Source: Oxalobacteraceae bacterium (lineage in GTDB: Bacteria; Pseudomonadota; Gammaproteobacteria; Burkholderiales; Burkholderiaceae_D). From it: DNA of 64,000 bases. Of the stretch, positions 8,888 to 18,048 are shown piece after piece. The stretch spans positions 36,074 through 100,073 of the forward strand of contig JABTBR010000024.1 in the NCBI GenBank assembly GCA_013284265.1, written 5' to 3'. Both the position numbers and the translations under genes were made by a program. The notes beneath the pieces are model-generated. The model saw only the letters and a list, made by a program, of their open reading frames with translations, was not told where the DNA came from and did not search any database. Within the stretch, counting starts at the first letter, position 1. Each line of letters opens with the position of its first letter.

Positions 8888-10108
8888 TCAGACCGGCGCG
8901 GCGACGCCCTGCTGCATGACGCGCATGGCCTCGGCGATGGCTTGCACCGAAAACAGCTGGCGTCCCCGCAGCCGCGCCGCCTGGTCGATGCGCGGCTGGC
9001 CCAGCAAGCCGGCGATGCCCTCGGCGAAGGCTTGCGGCCCCTCGGCCACATGGCACAGCGCCTGCAGCTCGGGCAGCAGCCCGGCCACCCCCTGGCGGCT
9101 GCTGACGATGGGACGCTCGGTCATCAGCATGTCGAGCGTCTTGACATTGACACCGCTGCCCGACAGTACCGGATTGAGCAGCACGCGCGCGCTGGCCATC
9201 AGGCCGGGCGCATCCTTGACATTGGCCAGCAGGCGCAGGCGGCTGTCGCCGGCCACCAGCGCGCGCACCTCGTCAGACGGTGCCGAGCCGGCGATCGTCA
9301 GCGCCACCTCGGGCCGCTCGCGCCACACCAGCGGCATCACCTGCTCGACCAGCCAGCGTACCCCACGCACATTATTGGGCGCATGCAGATTGCCCAGGAA
9401 TAGCAGTTCAGGACCGTCGGCCGCCGGCGCCGGCTGACCCGGCGCGTCGAAGGCCGCTTCCGGCAGCGGCGGCAGCCAGGCATTGTTGGCGATGCCGCGG
9501 GCGCGCCAGAACACGATGTCGTCGGCCGAAATATCGAAACAGACCTGGGCCGCACGCATCATGTCCTGCTCGAAGCGTTCCAGGTGCCAGCGCGCCAGGT
9601 TCAAGCCCAGGCGCTTGCGCCAGTGGGTCGCGGCGGCGGCCTGGCCGGCGAAATAGCGGTGCTCGATATTGTGCGAGCGATAGAACATCGGCACCCGCAG
9701 CGCGGCGCAGGCGGCGCGCGCGAACGCGCCGCCGTAGGGCGAGTCGAGCAGCACGGCCTGGGCGCCGAAGGCGCGCAAGCGGGCAATGACGGCGTCGGCG
9801 TCGGCGCGCGCCAGGGTACGCGCGGCCGCGTGCGAGGGCAGGCCGCCAAGCATGCGCGCCAGCCGCGTCAGGTTCGGTAGCAGGCCGGGCCGCTTGACCG
9901 TCAGCTGCAGGCCGGCCACGATCTGGTGCACCGCGGCCAGTTGCTCGGCGGTGGGCTGGTCGCCCTGCTCGCACCAGCACACCAGGTAAATCTGGCAGCC
10001 CAGCGCATGCAGCGCGCGCAGGCGGCGCCACACATCGGCGCGGCCGCCATGGTTGGGCGGAAAGGGAAACTCCTGGGCGACGACGACCAGGCGTAGGGGT
10101 TCACTCAT
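8888..10108 (-). CDS. Glycosyltransferase, GT4-like
   Basis: A 406-residue cytoplasmic GT-B fold glycosyltransferase. The N-terminus VVVAQEFPFPPNHGGRADVWRR has the glycine-rich acceptor loop. The C-terminal half has LLFLGNLHAPNNVRGVRWL, VALTIAGSAPSDEV and a GSGVNVKTLDMLMTERPIV segment equivalent to the nucleotide-sugar binding EX7E region. It lies three bases after the GT2 gene (10112) in the same operon and presumably adds one sugar of the EPS repeat unit; donor and acceptor are not deducible. Confidence 0.85.
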   Translation of the reverse strand: MSEPLRLVVVAQEFPFPPNHGGRADVWRRLRALHALGCQIYLVCWCEQGDQPTAEQLAAVHQIVAGLQLTVKRPGLLPNLTRLARMLGGLPSHAAARTLARADADAVIARLRAFGAQAVLLDSPYGGAFARAACAALRVPMFYRSHNIEHRYFAGQAAAATHWRKRLGLNLARWHLERFEQDMMRAAQVCFDISADDIVFWRARGIANNAWLPPLPEAAFDAPGQPAPAADGPELLFLGNLHAPNNVRGVRWLVEQVMPLVWRERPEVALTIAGSAPSDEVRALVAGDSRLRLLANVKDAPGLMASARVLLNPVLSGSGVNVKTLDMLMTERPIVSSRQGVAGLLPELQALCHVAEGPQAFAEGIAGLLGQPRIDQAARLRGRQLFSVQAIAEAMRVMQQGVAAPV

Positions 10109-10111
10109 GGA

Positions 10112-11092
10112 CTAATTCCTTGTTGGCGCGAAGAAGGCGCCTGCGCCGCGCAAGCCGGCCCAGGCCTGTTTGGTCTGGCCCTTCAGCGCAAACTTCAGGA
10201 TATCCCACAGGCAGTACGGAATCACGCTGAGCAGGCGCAGCGGGTAGAAGCGCCGGGTAAACAACAGGCGGTTACGGAACAGGTAATACACCGAGATGGC
10301 CGAACCGCCCGAGGCCGAGGTGCCGATGGTGGCCCCCTCCTTGTGGTAGACCACGGAAGCGGGCGCATAGCCGAGGCGGAAGCGCCCGGCGCCGCGCATG
10401 GCCCAGTCGATCTCCTCGTAGTACAGGAAATAATCCTCGCGCATCAGGCCGACCTGCTCGACGAAGGCGCGGCTGACCAGCATGGCCGCGCCGACCGCGT
10501 AGGACATCTGGGTTTCCACCGCCTCGGGGGCGGCGGGCACGGCATCGCGGCCGATGAAGGCGCCGATATGGCGCGAGGTGCCACGTGCCGGCGAATAGCT
10601 GGCACCGCCGAGTGCCTGCACCATCGCGCGCTCATGGTAATACACCAGGGTCGAGCCGCAGATGCCGATGGCCGGGTCGGCGCGCATCCGCGCCACCGCC
10701 TGGGCCAGTGCGTCCGGTTCGATCGTGGTGTCGTTGTTGAGCAGCCAGACATACTCGCAGGCCGGATCTTCCAGCGCCAGGCGGATGCCGGGATTGTTGC
10801 CGCCGGCAAAGCCGAGGTTGCCGCTATTGCGCAGCAACACCAGCTTGCGCAGCGAGTCCGACAGCGCCGCCGTCTCGCAGCGGCCCGGCTGCTCCAGCAG
10901 CCAGGGCATGGCACCCGGCTGGCGCCGCACCCAGTCCTGCATCTGTTCGAAGGAGCCGTCGGAGGAGGCGTTGTCGCACACCACCACCGTCATCGCCACG
11001 CCCTGCACCCGCAGCAGGCTGTCGAGGCATTCGAGGGTGTCGCGCCAGCCGTTCCAGTTCAGCAGCACGACCGTCACATGCGGCGCGCTCAT
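10112..11092 (-). CDS. Glycosyltransferase family 2
   Basis: A 326-residue GT-A fold transferase beginning [22 protein letters not shown], a classic rhamnosyltransferase-like GT2 start. NSGNLGFAGGNNPG and the YVWLLNNDTTIEPDAL metal-binding (DxD-like) region follow, then MLVSRAFVEQVGLMREDYFLYYEEIDW near the active site. The start ATG overlaps the stop of the upstream membrane protein by four bases (ATGA), which excludes the longer in-frame reading. dTDP-rhamnose from the rfb genes would be a fitting donor, but this is inference. Confidence 0.9.
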   Translation of the reverse strand: MSAPHVTVVLLNWNGWRDTLECLDSLLRVQGVAMTVVVCDNASSDGSFEQMQDWVRRQPGAMPWLLEQPGRCETAALSDSLRKLVLLRNSGNLGFAGGNNPGIRLALEDPACEYVWLLNNDTTIEPDALAQAVARMRADPAIGICGSTLVYYHERAMVQALGGASYSPARGTSRHIGAFIGRDAVPAAPEAVETQMSYAVGAAMLVSRAFVEQVGLMREDYFLYYEEIDWAMRGAGRFRLGYAPASVVYHKEGATIGTSASGGSAISVYYLFRNRLLFTRRFYPLRLLSVIPYCLWDILKFALKGQTKQAWAGLRGAGAFFAPTRN

Positions 11093-12627
11093 CGCTGCAC
11101 CGCCGCGGCCAGTGCGCGGCCGGCGTCGGCCTTGACTTGCGCCGCCGCCGTCTCGCGCACCCGGCTCTCCTTGCGCGAGGCGGCCACCGCCGCCATGCAC
11201 AAGGCCATCAGCAGCATATTCGACGAGGTACCCACACCGATCGAGGTCACCAGCACCGACACCATGGCCGCCCCGAAGGCGGGCAGGTAGTAGCGGCTGT
11301 CGGCGACCGAGCGGGAAAACTCGCGCATCACCACCACGATGGAGGTCGACACCATCAGCAGGAACAGCACCGCGCCCGGCCAGCCGGCCTGCAGCAGCAC
11401 GTCGATATAATAGACGTCCATGGTCAGCACGCCGCCGCCGCCGATCACGCCGGCGATGCCATTGGCCGCGCCCTGGCCAAAGCCCATCAGCGGACTGTCG
11501 CCGATGGCGCGCATCGCGGTATGCATCTGGAATACCCGCACCAGCGAGCTGCTGTGCTCGACGCTGGACTTGCCCAGCACCAGTTGCTCGCCGAAGCCAT
11601 ACACAAAACTGAACAGCACCAGCACCACCGGGACCGCGGCCAGTGCGAAGCCGCGGTATTTACGCGACGACACCACGATGCGCACCCACAGGAAGCCGAG
11701 CAGGATGGCGCCGGACACGGCCAGCGCGAGCAGGCCCGAACGCGAGCCCGATTTATACACACCCAACAGTATCAAGGGCAGCGTCACCAGCGCGATCAGG
11801 CGCCACAGGCGGTTCTTGTCGAGCAGCGCGGCGATGAACACGATGGGGGCCGCGCCGCCCAGATATTGGCCGAACACGACCGGATGGGAAAACACCGACT
11901 GGGCCCGGAAGGCGCCGCCGCGGATCTTTTCGCCGATGATACTGGCCACGGCCGAACCGCTCTCGCCGGCATCGGCCACGCCGGCCAGCGGCGCGAAGCG
12001 GTTCTTGCCCTCGATGGCCTCGAGCAGGCCGGCGCCCGCCACGAACAGGGTGCAGCCGACCACGATCCTGGCCAGGCCCTGGATACCGTCGCCGCGCTGG
12101 CACAGGATCAGCGCGTAGAAGAACACCCCATAGGTAAACACCAGTTCGCGCAGCATGCCGACATTGCCGGCCACCGGGTTTTTCGAGGCCGCCGTGCAAA
12201 TGAAGCGCCACACGATCCAGGTCCCGAACAACACCATGGGCCAGCGGATCTCGCGCAGCACCGCGAAATGCTGGGCATAGAAGCCGCGCCGGTAAATCAT
12301 GCAAAACCCGAGCAGCACCAGGCCGAAACTGACCGACAGCGTAAACGGATTGACCTTGGGCAGGCCGCCGGCCGAGAAGAACACATAGGGCGGCCAGGCG
12401 ATACTCATCATCACCACGAAACTGCTGAGGGTATCGAGCCAGGCTTCGCGCGTCTCGCCACGGGCGCGGTGGCGGAAGCCCCAGGCCACCAGCAGGGCGA
12501 ACACGCCGAAGATGACCACGCCGAAACGGGCGATCACGCCCGGCGGCGCCACCGCTGCCACCAGTCCCATAAAGACGGCGGTCAGCAGCACACCGCTACC
12601 GATCAGTAGGAGTCGCAGGATTTTCAT
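11089..12627 (-). CDS. O-antigen ligase / Wzy-like polymerase membrane protein
   Basis: A 512-residue polytopic inner-membrane protein with about 11-12 hydrophobic segments. A large periplasmic loop (about residues 330-400) contains SSLVRVFQMHTAMRAIGDSPLMGFGQGAA, the Wzy_C-type pattern in which R and H residues are functionally important. In an EPS locus with a flippase it most likely polymerises lipid-linked repeat units in the periplasm. WaaL-type ligase activity cannot be excluded from sequence. It lies three bases after the pyruvyl-transferase-like gene and overlaps the GT2 gene by four bases. Confidence 0.8.
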   Translation of the reverse strand: MKILRLLLIGSGVLLTAVFMGLVAAVAPPGVIARFGVVIFGVFALLVAWGFRHRARGETREAWLDTLSSFVVMMSIAWPPYVFFSAGGLPKVNPFTLSVSFGLVLLGFCMIYRRGFYAQHFAVLREIRWPMVLFGTWIVWRFICTAASKNPVAGNVGMLRELVFTYGVFFYALILCQRGDGIQGLARIVVGCTLFVAGAGLLEAIEGKNRFAPLAGVADAGESGSAVASIIGEKIRGGAFRAQSVFSHPVVFGQYLGGAAPIVFIAALLDKNRLWRLIALVTLPLILLGVYKSGSRSGLLALAVSGAILLGFLWVRIVVSSRKYRGFALAAVPVVLVLFSFVYGFGEQLVLGKSSVEHSSSLVRVFQMHTAMRAIGDSPLMGFGQGAANGIAGVIGGGGVLTMDVYYIDVLLQAGWPGAVLFLLMVSTSIVVVMREFSRSVADSRYYLPAFGAAMVSVLVTSIGVGTSSNMLLMALCMAAVAASRKESRVRETAAAQVKADAGRALAAAVQR

Positions 12628-12630
12628 GGT

Positions 12631-13842
12631 TCAGGTGCCGCTCAGTTCGGTCACGGCAGGCTGGCCGGCGCGCGCGCCCTGTTTGCCGCGCAGGAACTCG
12701 CGCAGCACGCCCTCGTACTGGCCCAGGCGCCGTTCGACATCGCCCAGCGCCGTCTGCACCCGCGCCTGCAGCGCCACCCGGCCGTGGAAACCGGCCACGA
12801 TGCGCGCGACCACGGCACGGTCGTCGTCCTTCTTGCAGTCGGCGATCTCGTCGTAGCCGAGCGTGCCGAACAGGCCGTTGAACTTGCGGCTATAGGCCAT
12901 CGGCACCACCGCCACCGCCGCCGAGAAGGCCGCGATGCAGGCATGCATGCGCGCACCGGTGAAAAAATCCATGCCGGAAATATACGACTTCGCCTCGCTC
13001 GGCCGGGCAAACACCGGCGCGACGATCACGCCGGGGAATTCCTTTTGCAGGCTCAGCGAACGGGCATAGTCGTCCTCGGCCGGCATATGCGGCTCGATCA
13101 CATGCGACACCAGATGCACTTCGACATTGTCGATGGCGCTGAAAGTCTTGATCAGTTCGCGCATCACGGCCGGATAATCGATGGTCAGGCCGAACTGGTT
13201 GCCGCCATGGTAGCCGCCGTTAAACAGCAGGCCCGAGACGTTGATGCCGACCCGGATCTTGCCGTTCTGCGGGAACTGGCGGCGCGCGAACGGCAGCCGG
13301 AAGGCCACATCGATCGCTTCGCTGATATTGCCCTGCACGCCGAGCTGGCGCAGGTAGTCGCTCGAGAGCTTGTCGCGCGCGAACACGCGCAGGCAGCGCT
13401 TCATCACCTGGCGCGCCAATACCTGGGCGGCGGCGCCGTCGAAGGGGCCGATGGTCTGCGGCGCCAGCACCAGCGGCACGCCGCTGCTGCAGACGATGTT
13501 CTTGCTCAGCCAGTAGAAGAAGAAGCGCTTGAAGCCATAGATGTCGGCGAAGCTGTCGCCCTCGCCGATGTCGATGACCAGGTCGCAGCGCTTGACGTGG
13601 CGGCGAAATTCGCCGCGCAGGATGCGCGCGCGCTGCGCCTCGAGCTTGTGCCCGCCGGCCTCCAGTTCGGCCGCCAGCGCCGGCAGCGATTGCGCGCTGG
13701 TGCCCAGCACCAGGAAATGCACGCGCAGGCCCAGCTCCTCGGCCACGCCGCGGATGATCGCGATATTCGACTCCGTCAGCGCCCCCACCCCCAAATTGCC
13801 CGAAGACAAGGAGTGCCACAACAATCCCACGGTCACCATCAT
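12631..13842 (-). CDS. Polysaccharide pyruvyl transferase family protein
   Basis: About 403 residues. The N-terminus MMVTVGLLWHSLSSGNLGVGALTESN, the IDIGEGDSFADIYG segment and ISGMDFFTGARMHACIAAFS near the C-terminus fit the PS_pyruv_trans family, which transfers pyruvate from PEP to sugars to form ketals (as in succinoglycan or xanthan). The start at 13842 is supported by an AAGGAA ribosome site six bases upstream. An alternative ATG at 13890 would give a four-base overlap with the preceding gene but adds a polar tail. It follows an F420-hydrogenase-beta-like gene, a recurrent pairing in EPS clusters. Pyruvylation of this EPS is an inference. Confidence 0.85.
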   Translation of the reverse strand: MMVTVGLLWHSLSSGNLGVGALTESNIAIIRGVAEELGLRVHFLVLGTSAQSLPALAAELEAGGHKLEAQRARILRGEFRRHVKRCDLVIDIGEGDSFADIYGFKRFFFYWLSKNIVCSSGVPLVLAPQTIGPFDGAAAQVLARQVMKRCLRVFARDKLSSDYLRQLGVQGNISEAIDVAFRLPFARRQFPQNGKIRVGINVSGLLFNGGYHGGNQFGLTIDYPAVMRELIKTFSAIDNVEVHLVSHVIEPHMPAEDDYARSLSLQKEFPGVIVAPVFARPSEAKSYISGMDFFTGARMHACIAAFSAAVAVVPMAYSRKFNGLFGTLGYDEIADCKKDDDRAVVARIVAGFHGRVALQARVQTALGDVERRLGQYEGVLREFLRGKQGARAGQPAVTELSGT

Positions 13843-13886
13843 TTCATTCTTCCTTTCCAGGCCACGCTGTTGATTTGCCATTTGGC

Positions 13887-15122
13887 TCATTGTGTTTCTC
13901 CCTTGGCGCGGCGCCAGGTTCCCCAGGCGCTTTTCAGCCACAGCAGCGGTACCGCCCCCAGCGAAGCCTTGACCAGGCCCAGGCGGCGGTAGCGCGGCGC
14001 CCTGCCCTGCGCCAGCCGGGTCGCCAGCACCCGGCCCAGCACCATCCGTTTGCGGTCGACCTGGTAGGGCTGCATCTTGGCGATCTCGCCAACGTCGAGC
14101 TCGGCGGCCTCGATCACCTGCAGCGCCATCGCCTCGCGCACCAGGGCTTCGCCGGCCGCGGTGCGTGACAGGATCAGGCTGCGTCCGTCGCGTTCGGTGA
14201 AATCGGGATACCCATCCTTGCCATACCAGGCGTCGGCGCACACCACGTCGGCGAACTCGCCGGTGCCGTCCGGGCAGATCTTGCAGCGGAACTGCAGATG
14301 CTTGTTCAGGATCGTGCCCCAGGACGAGTTGTAATCCATCTCGAACACCTGGCCATCGTCCTGCACCACCCGGGTCATGCCGGGCCAGCCGTCGCCGCGA
14401 TAGCGGAAGCTGACCAGCTTGCTCTCGTCGGCGCCCAGCTTGGCGATCACCGCGTGGGTGCCCTTGATGCTGGGCACGCCGGCGCACATGAAGGACAGCA
14501 TGAACGGCACCTGGCGGTCGACCGCCGGCTCGATGCGCGCATACTGGCGCAGCGCCGCCACGTCGCAGGGCTTGCCGACGAAGGCGAAGCGCTTGCCCAT
14601 GGCCAGCAGCTCGCGCAGGCTGCGCAGCGGCGCCGACGGCGCGTAGCGCGAACCGGCCGCGCGCAGCACGTCGGCGCGCGTATAGCTCAGCTGCAGTTCA
14701 TTGGCCAGCGGGTCGCTCAGGCCGGTGGCGATCTGGGCCACGAAATCGACCTTGCCGGACGCGAGCAGATGGCACAGGATGGCCGAAATCCCGCCGCCCG
14801 AGGAACCCTGGCGGCGCACTTCCGGATCGAGCGCATGGCCGCTGCGCACCCCGTGCAGGGGCCCCCACAGCGGATGGTGGCTGGCGGACTCGGCGGGCAG
14901 ATGCTCGATCTTGATGGCCGGGCAGGCCGCCGCGACACGCTGCTCGACGGCCGGCGTGAGCGGGATCAGCACCTGCGGGCGCAGATAGCCCGAGGCATTG
15001 TATTCGGTGCGGATGGCACCGGGCGGAGCAATCGCCTCGCACAGGCCGCAACCGGTGCAGAGGCCCTTGCTCTTGATGGTATCGATCAAGCCCGCGGGCT
15101 TGCTTAGCGTTATGTCAGTCAT
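13887..15122 (-). CDS. Coenzyme F420 hydrogenase/dehydrogenase beta-subunit family protein
   Basis: A 411-residue iron-sulfur oxidoreductase-like protein. The N-terminal ferredoxin-like motif is CTGCGLCEAIAPPGAI: three cysteines with CxxCxxC spacing, while the expected fourth cysteine is alanine. The FrhB/FdhB N- and C-terminal domains follow: RQGSSGGGISAILCHLL, GKPCDVAALRQYARI, and the cysteine-bearing FRCKICPDGTGEFADVVCADAW. The enzymatic role in polysaccharide loci is unestablished. It overlaps or directly precedes the pyruvyl-transferase-like gene and lies 19 bases after the flippase gene. The missing cysteine may mean a 3Fe-4S cluster or no cluster at this site. Confidence 0.82.
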   Translation of the reverse strand: MTDITLSKPAGLIDTIKSKGLCTGCGLCEAIAPPGAIRTEYNASGYLRPQVLIPLTPAVEQRVAAACPAIKIEHLPAESASHHPLWGPLHGVRSGHALDPEVRRQGSSGGGISAILCHLLASGKVDFVAQIATGLSDPLANELQLSYTRADVLRAAGSRYAPSAPLRSLRELLAMGKRFAFVGKPCDVAALRQYARIEPAVDRQVPFMLSFMCAGVPSIKGTHAVIAKLGADESKLVSFRYRGDGWPGMTRVVQDDGQVFEMDYNSSWGTILNKHLQFRCKICPDGTGEFADVVCADAWYGKDGYPDFTERDGRSLILSRTAAGEALVREAMALQVIEAAELDVGEIAKMQPYQVDRKRMVLGRVLATRLAQGRAPRYRRLGLVKASLGAVPLLWLKSAWGTWRRAKGETQ

Positions 15123-15141
15123 CTCAGAGTACGCGCTTTGT

Positions 15142-16416
15142 TCAGGTCAGGTGCAAAAAAGGAAGGAACATCACGCCGCCCAGCGCCGTCAGCGCGCCAT
15201 TGGCCAGCGTCGGACGCACCAGCCGCAAGGAAGCCGCCAGATAGGCCATGGCCAGCGCGAAATTACCCAGGGTCATGGCAATCAGCCAGCCCTGGTTGCC
15301 GTAGCGCGGCACCAGCAGCGCCGCCGCGCCCAGGATCAGCAGCCAGTGGCCCACATTGGCCTTGGCGCGGAAGCCCTGCTGGCCGGCCGAGGTCAGCATG
15401 ATGCCAAACGAGGACGCCAGGAAGCGCACGAAAAACAGTAAACCAAACCATGGCAGCAAGGGCGCCAGCGCGGCAAAGCCGGGGCCGAACAGCAGCGCCG
15501 TGATGGGCTTGGCGCCCAGTGCGAGCACCATGCCGAAGCCCAGGCCCATCGCCAGGAACACGCTTTGCAAGCGCTGGCCCTCGCGCTGGCGCAGCACCGG
15601 GTCGCCGGTGACGGCGGCCAGGCGCGGAATGAACACATTGGCCAGCACATTCGAGGCCTGGCTGCCGCCTAGCACCAGGCGCATGCCGGCCTGGTGCAGG
15701 CCGACGGCGAGCGGCGACAGGAACAGCCCCAGCACCACGCTATCGATCTGGCCAAACAGGCTTTGCAGCGCGAAGTCCAGCGCATACGCCAGCGCCTCGC
15801 GCAGCCTGGCCCAGGCCCGCGCCAGCGGGGCCGGCCGCAGCCCGGCGAAATAGCTGCTCTGGCTGCTCCAGGTCATCAGCAGTACCAGCAGGCGCGAACC
15901 GAAGAAGGCCAGCGCGGCCGCCAGCACCGTCGGCACATACCAGACCGCGCCGATGACGACGCCGAACTGCAGCGCCGCGGCCACCGTGGCGATCCGTGTC
16001 TCGGCCGCGTAGCGGTTGGTGGCGCGGTAGCCGACGTTGAGGAAATCGGTCATCGAGTCGGCCAGCAGCGCCGCCATCAGCGCCAGGAACACCCAGCGCA
16101 CCGCGGCCTCTATCCACCACAGGCTGAGCAGGGTGCCGCCGAACAGCAGGGCCGACACCAGGAACTTGGCCGACAGCACCTCGCCCATCACGGTGCGCGC
16201 CTGCTCCGGGCGCGCACCGATCTCGCGCAGCACGAAGGGCGTGAAACCATAGTTGGCCAGCATGCACAGCAGGCCAGCCACCGACAGCCAGAACATGAAC
16301 AGACCGAAGGCGTTCGGCCCCAGCAGACGCGCCATCAGCGCGAAGGTCAGCAAGCCGAACACCAGGCGCACCGCCGTGCTCGCGCCCATGAACAACACAT
16401 TCTTCATACCCGCCAC
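15142..16416 (-). CDS. Polysaccharide flippase, Wzx-like
   Basis: A 424-residue inner-membrane protein with about 12-14 hydrophobic helices, of the Polysacc_synt/MOP exporter type. The start MAGMKNVLFMGASTAVRLVFGLLTFALMARLLGPNAFG (key features G11, R29, LLGP) is typical. It should flip undecaprenyl-linked repeat units to the periplasm. ATG 16416 is used; ATG 16407 (MKNVLF) is equally possible. It lies 34 bases downstream of epsI in the same direction. Confidence 0.88.
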   Translation of the reverse strand: MAGMKNVLFMGASTAVRLVFGLLTFALMARLLGPNAFGLFMFWLSVAGLLCMLANYGFTPFVLREIGARPEQARTVMGEVLSAKFLVSALLFGGTLLSLWWIEAAVRWVFLALMAALLADSMTDFLNVGYRATNRYAAETRIATVAAALQFGVVIGAVWYVPTVLAAALAFFGSRLLVLLMTWSSQSSYFAGLRPAPLARAWARLREALAYALDFALQSLFGQIDSVVLGLFLSPLAVGLHQAGMRLVLGGSQASNVLANVFIPRLAAVTGDPVLRQREGQRLQSVFLAMGLGFGMVLALGAKPITALLFGPGFAALAPLLPWFGLLFFVRFLASSFGIMLTSAGQQGFRAKANVGHWLLILGAAALLVPRYGNQGWLIAMTLGNFALAMAYLAASLRLVRPTLANGALTALGGVMFLPFLHLT

Positions 16417-16450
16417 TGCTCCCGCCCCGTGCCAGTCAGGCCAGCGGCCA

Positions 16451-17134
16451 TCAACCCGGCAACCCGATAAAGCGCGCCCGCGCCTGCGCCGGCAGCGCGT
16501 CGACGATCTGACGCACGAAGCGCTCCTGCAGCGCGAAGGCGCCGCCGGTGTCGCTGCCGAGCGAGGAAACGCGGAAGATCAGGCCATCCGGAATCTCGCC
16601 GCGGAAGCCGTAGCTGAGCTGGGCCAGCTTGGTATCGTAGCCGCCCAGTACCACCTTCTCGGCCATCGTGGTCCAGTAGGTGACCGGCTCGCGGCGCGCC
16701 CCGAGCGCGGTCGACAGGCGCTTGACCGCCAGCGGTCCAAAGCTGGTCTGCAGCGTGCCCTTGACGGCCGAATACAGATTGAAACCCTGGGCCGGATAGC
16801 ATACTTCCGGATAGTGCAGCTGCAGGCCGCTGGTCTGGTCGGCGCCATAGGCGATCGACAGCATGACCCGTTCGCCGGCCCGGTTGACATAGGTGCGCGA
16901 CAGGGTCTGGGTATAGATCTTGGCCAGCTCGCGCTCGGTTTCGGGATTGATCACCATGGCGCCGGTGTTCTTTTCCTCTTCCCACTCGCCGAAGCGGGTG
17001 GGAATGGTGTGTTCCAGGTCCAGCGGCGCGCGCACCTCGGACAGGTGCACGGTGGGCGTCATCACCCGCGTCACGGCGGCCGACGACAGCATCAGGGTAC
17101 CTAGCAACAGACTGACCGCGAGCGGCTTATTCAT
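16451..17134 (-). CDS. epsI: EpsI, exosortase B-associated protein
   Basis: A 227-residue protein with an N-terminal membrane/signal segment (MNKPLAVSLLLGTLMLSSAAV) and a periplasmic EpsI domain. The hallmark motif is LHYPEVCYPAQGFNLYS, and R-rich and YWTTM segments follow. EpsI occurs beside or fused to exosortases of EPS-linked systems, as in the methanolan cluster of Methylobacillus; its biochemical role is unknown. It is 32 bases after xrtB and in the same transcription unit. Confidence 0.9.
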   Translation of the reverse strand: MNKPLAVSLLLGTLMLSSAAVTRVMTPTVHLSEVRAPLDLEHTIPTRFGEWEEEKNTGAMVINPETERELAKIYTQTLSRTYVNRAGERVMLSIAYGADQTSGLQLHYPEVCYPAQGFNLYSAVKGTLQTSFGPLAVKRLSTALGARREPVTYWTTMAEKVVLGGYDTKLAQLSYGFRGEIPDGLIFRVSSLGSDTGGAFALQERFVRQIVDALPAQARARFIGLPG

Positions 17135-17166
17135 AAATTACCTTGCAACAAAATGAAGACGGGGAC

Positions 17167-18048
17167 TCAGCGCTTCGACACGATAAACTGCAAGAGCGAG
17201 TCCAGCGCCAGGATCAGCGTCAGCGCGCTGACAAACAGCACCATGCCGGCGAAACCGTGCAGGAAGCCTTGACCGGCCGCGTCGCCGAAATAATAGGTGA
17301 TCAGGGTCAGCACGATCACCCGGATCACATTGGCCGAGAACGAGATCGGGATGATGAAGATGGCCAGCGTGATATTGCGCACCGCCGAGGTATGCCGCAC
17401 CACGTTCAGGTAGAACAGGCCCAGCGCTTCAAGCGTGAGCAGGGTCTGCAGGCCGGCGCAGGCGTTCGCCACCAGCAACTCGTATTGGCCGATCTGCAGG
17501 ATCACGCCGCTGCGGGCGATCGGGTAGCCGGCCAGGAACAGCAGGTGTTCGGTGGCCCAGGACACCGCCATCTTCATCGGCATGGTCACCTTGATCACCA
17601 GCTCGGCCGGCAAAGGGATCATGAACAGCATGAAGAAGAAGGGGAACCACTGGGCCTTCAGGGCCGCCCAGCCGCGTTTGATCACCAGCAGGCCGGCGGC
17701 GACCCACAGGAAGGCGCCGATCTCGAGAATGAAAATCTGCTGCGAACGGCCGACGATATAGGCCAGCAGGCCGATGATGAACAGCACATAGCCGCCCTTG
17801 GAGCCGCCCTTGCCTTCGCTCAGCTCGAGCATGCGCGGCCACTGGCGGTAGATCAGCCAGACCGACAGCGCCAGGATGATCGGCCCGTGGGCCTGCTCCT
17901 CGCTGAGCCAGATGCCGGTAAACAGGCGGTGCAGGCTGGGGATGAGCAGCGCGCAAAAACCGAGCACGATGGGCCACAGTTCGGCCATCGCGCCCTTCCA
18001 GGCCGGCCCGAACAGGGCCGACGGTGCTTTGGATGCCGTCGCCATCAT
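17167..18048 (-). CDS. xrtB: Exosortase B
   Basis: A 293-residue polytopic membrane cysteine transpeptidase/protease with about eight hydrophobic segments. The three exosortase catalytic residues are present: C197 in LLVANACAGLQTLLTLEAL, R243 in SFSANVIRVIVL and H264 in GQGFLHGFAGMVLF. It cleaves PEP-CTERM tags at the inner membrane; a tagged protein lies at 76-630. The XrtB subtype is inferred from the epsEFG and epsI context. The start overlaps the epsG stop by one base (TGATG). Confidence 0.93.
   Translation of the reverse strand: MMATASKAPSALFGPAWKGAMAELWPIVLGFCALLIPSLHRLFTGIWLSEEQAHGPIILALSVWLIYRQWPRMLELSEGKGGSKGGYVLFIIGLLAYIVGRSQQIFILEIGAFLWVAAGLLVIKRGWAALKAQWFPFFFMLFMIPLPAELVIKVTMPMKMAVSWATEHLLFLAGYPIARSGVILQIGQYELLVANACAGLQTLLTLEALGLFYLNVVRHTSAVRNITLAIFIIPISFSANVIRVIVLTLITYYFGDAAGQGFLHGFAGMVLFVSALTLILALDSLLQFIVSKR

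Noticed and set aside
12631..14487. Long reading of the pyruvyl-transferase frame (618 codons)
   Set aside because: The N-terminal half overlaps the F420-beta-like gene in another frame and has no motifs; the ribosome site before 13842 marks a credible start.
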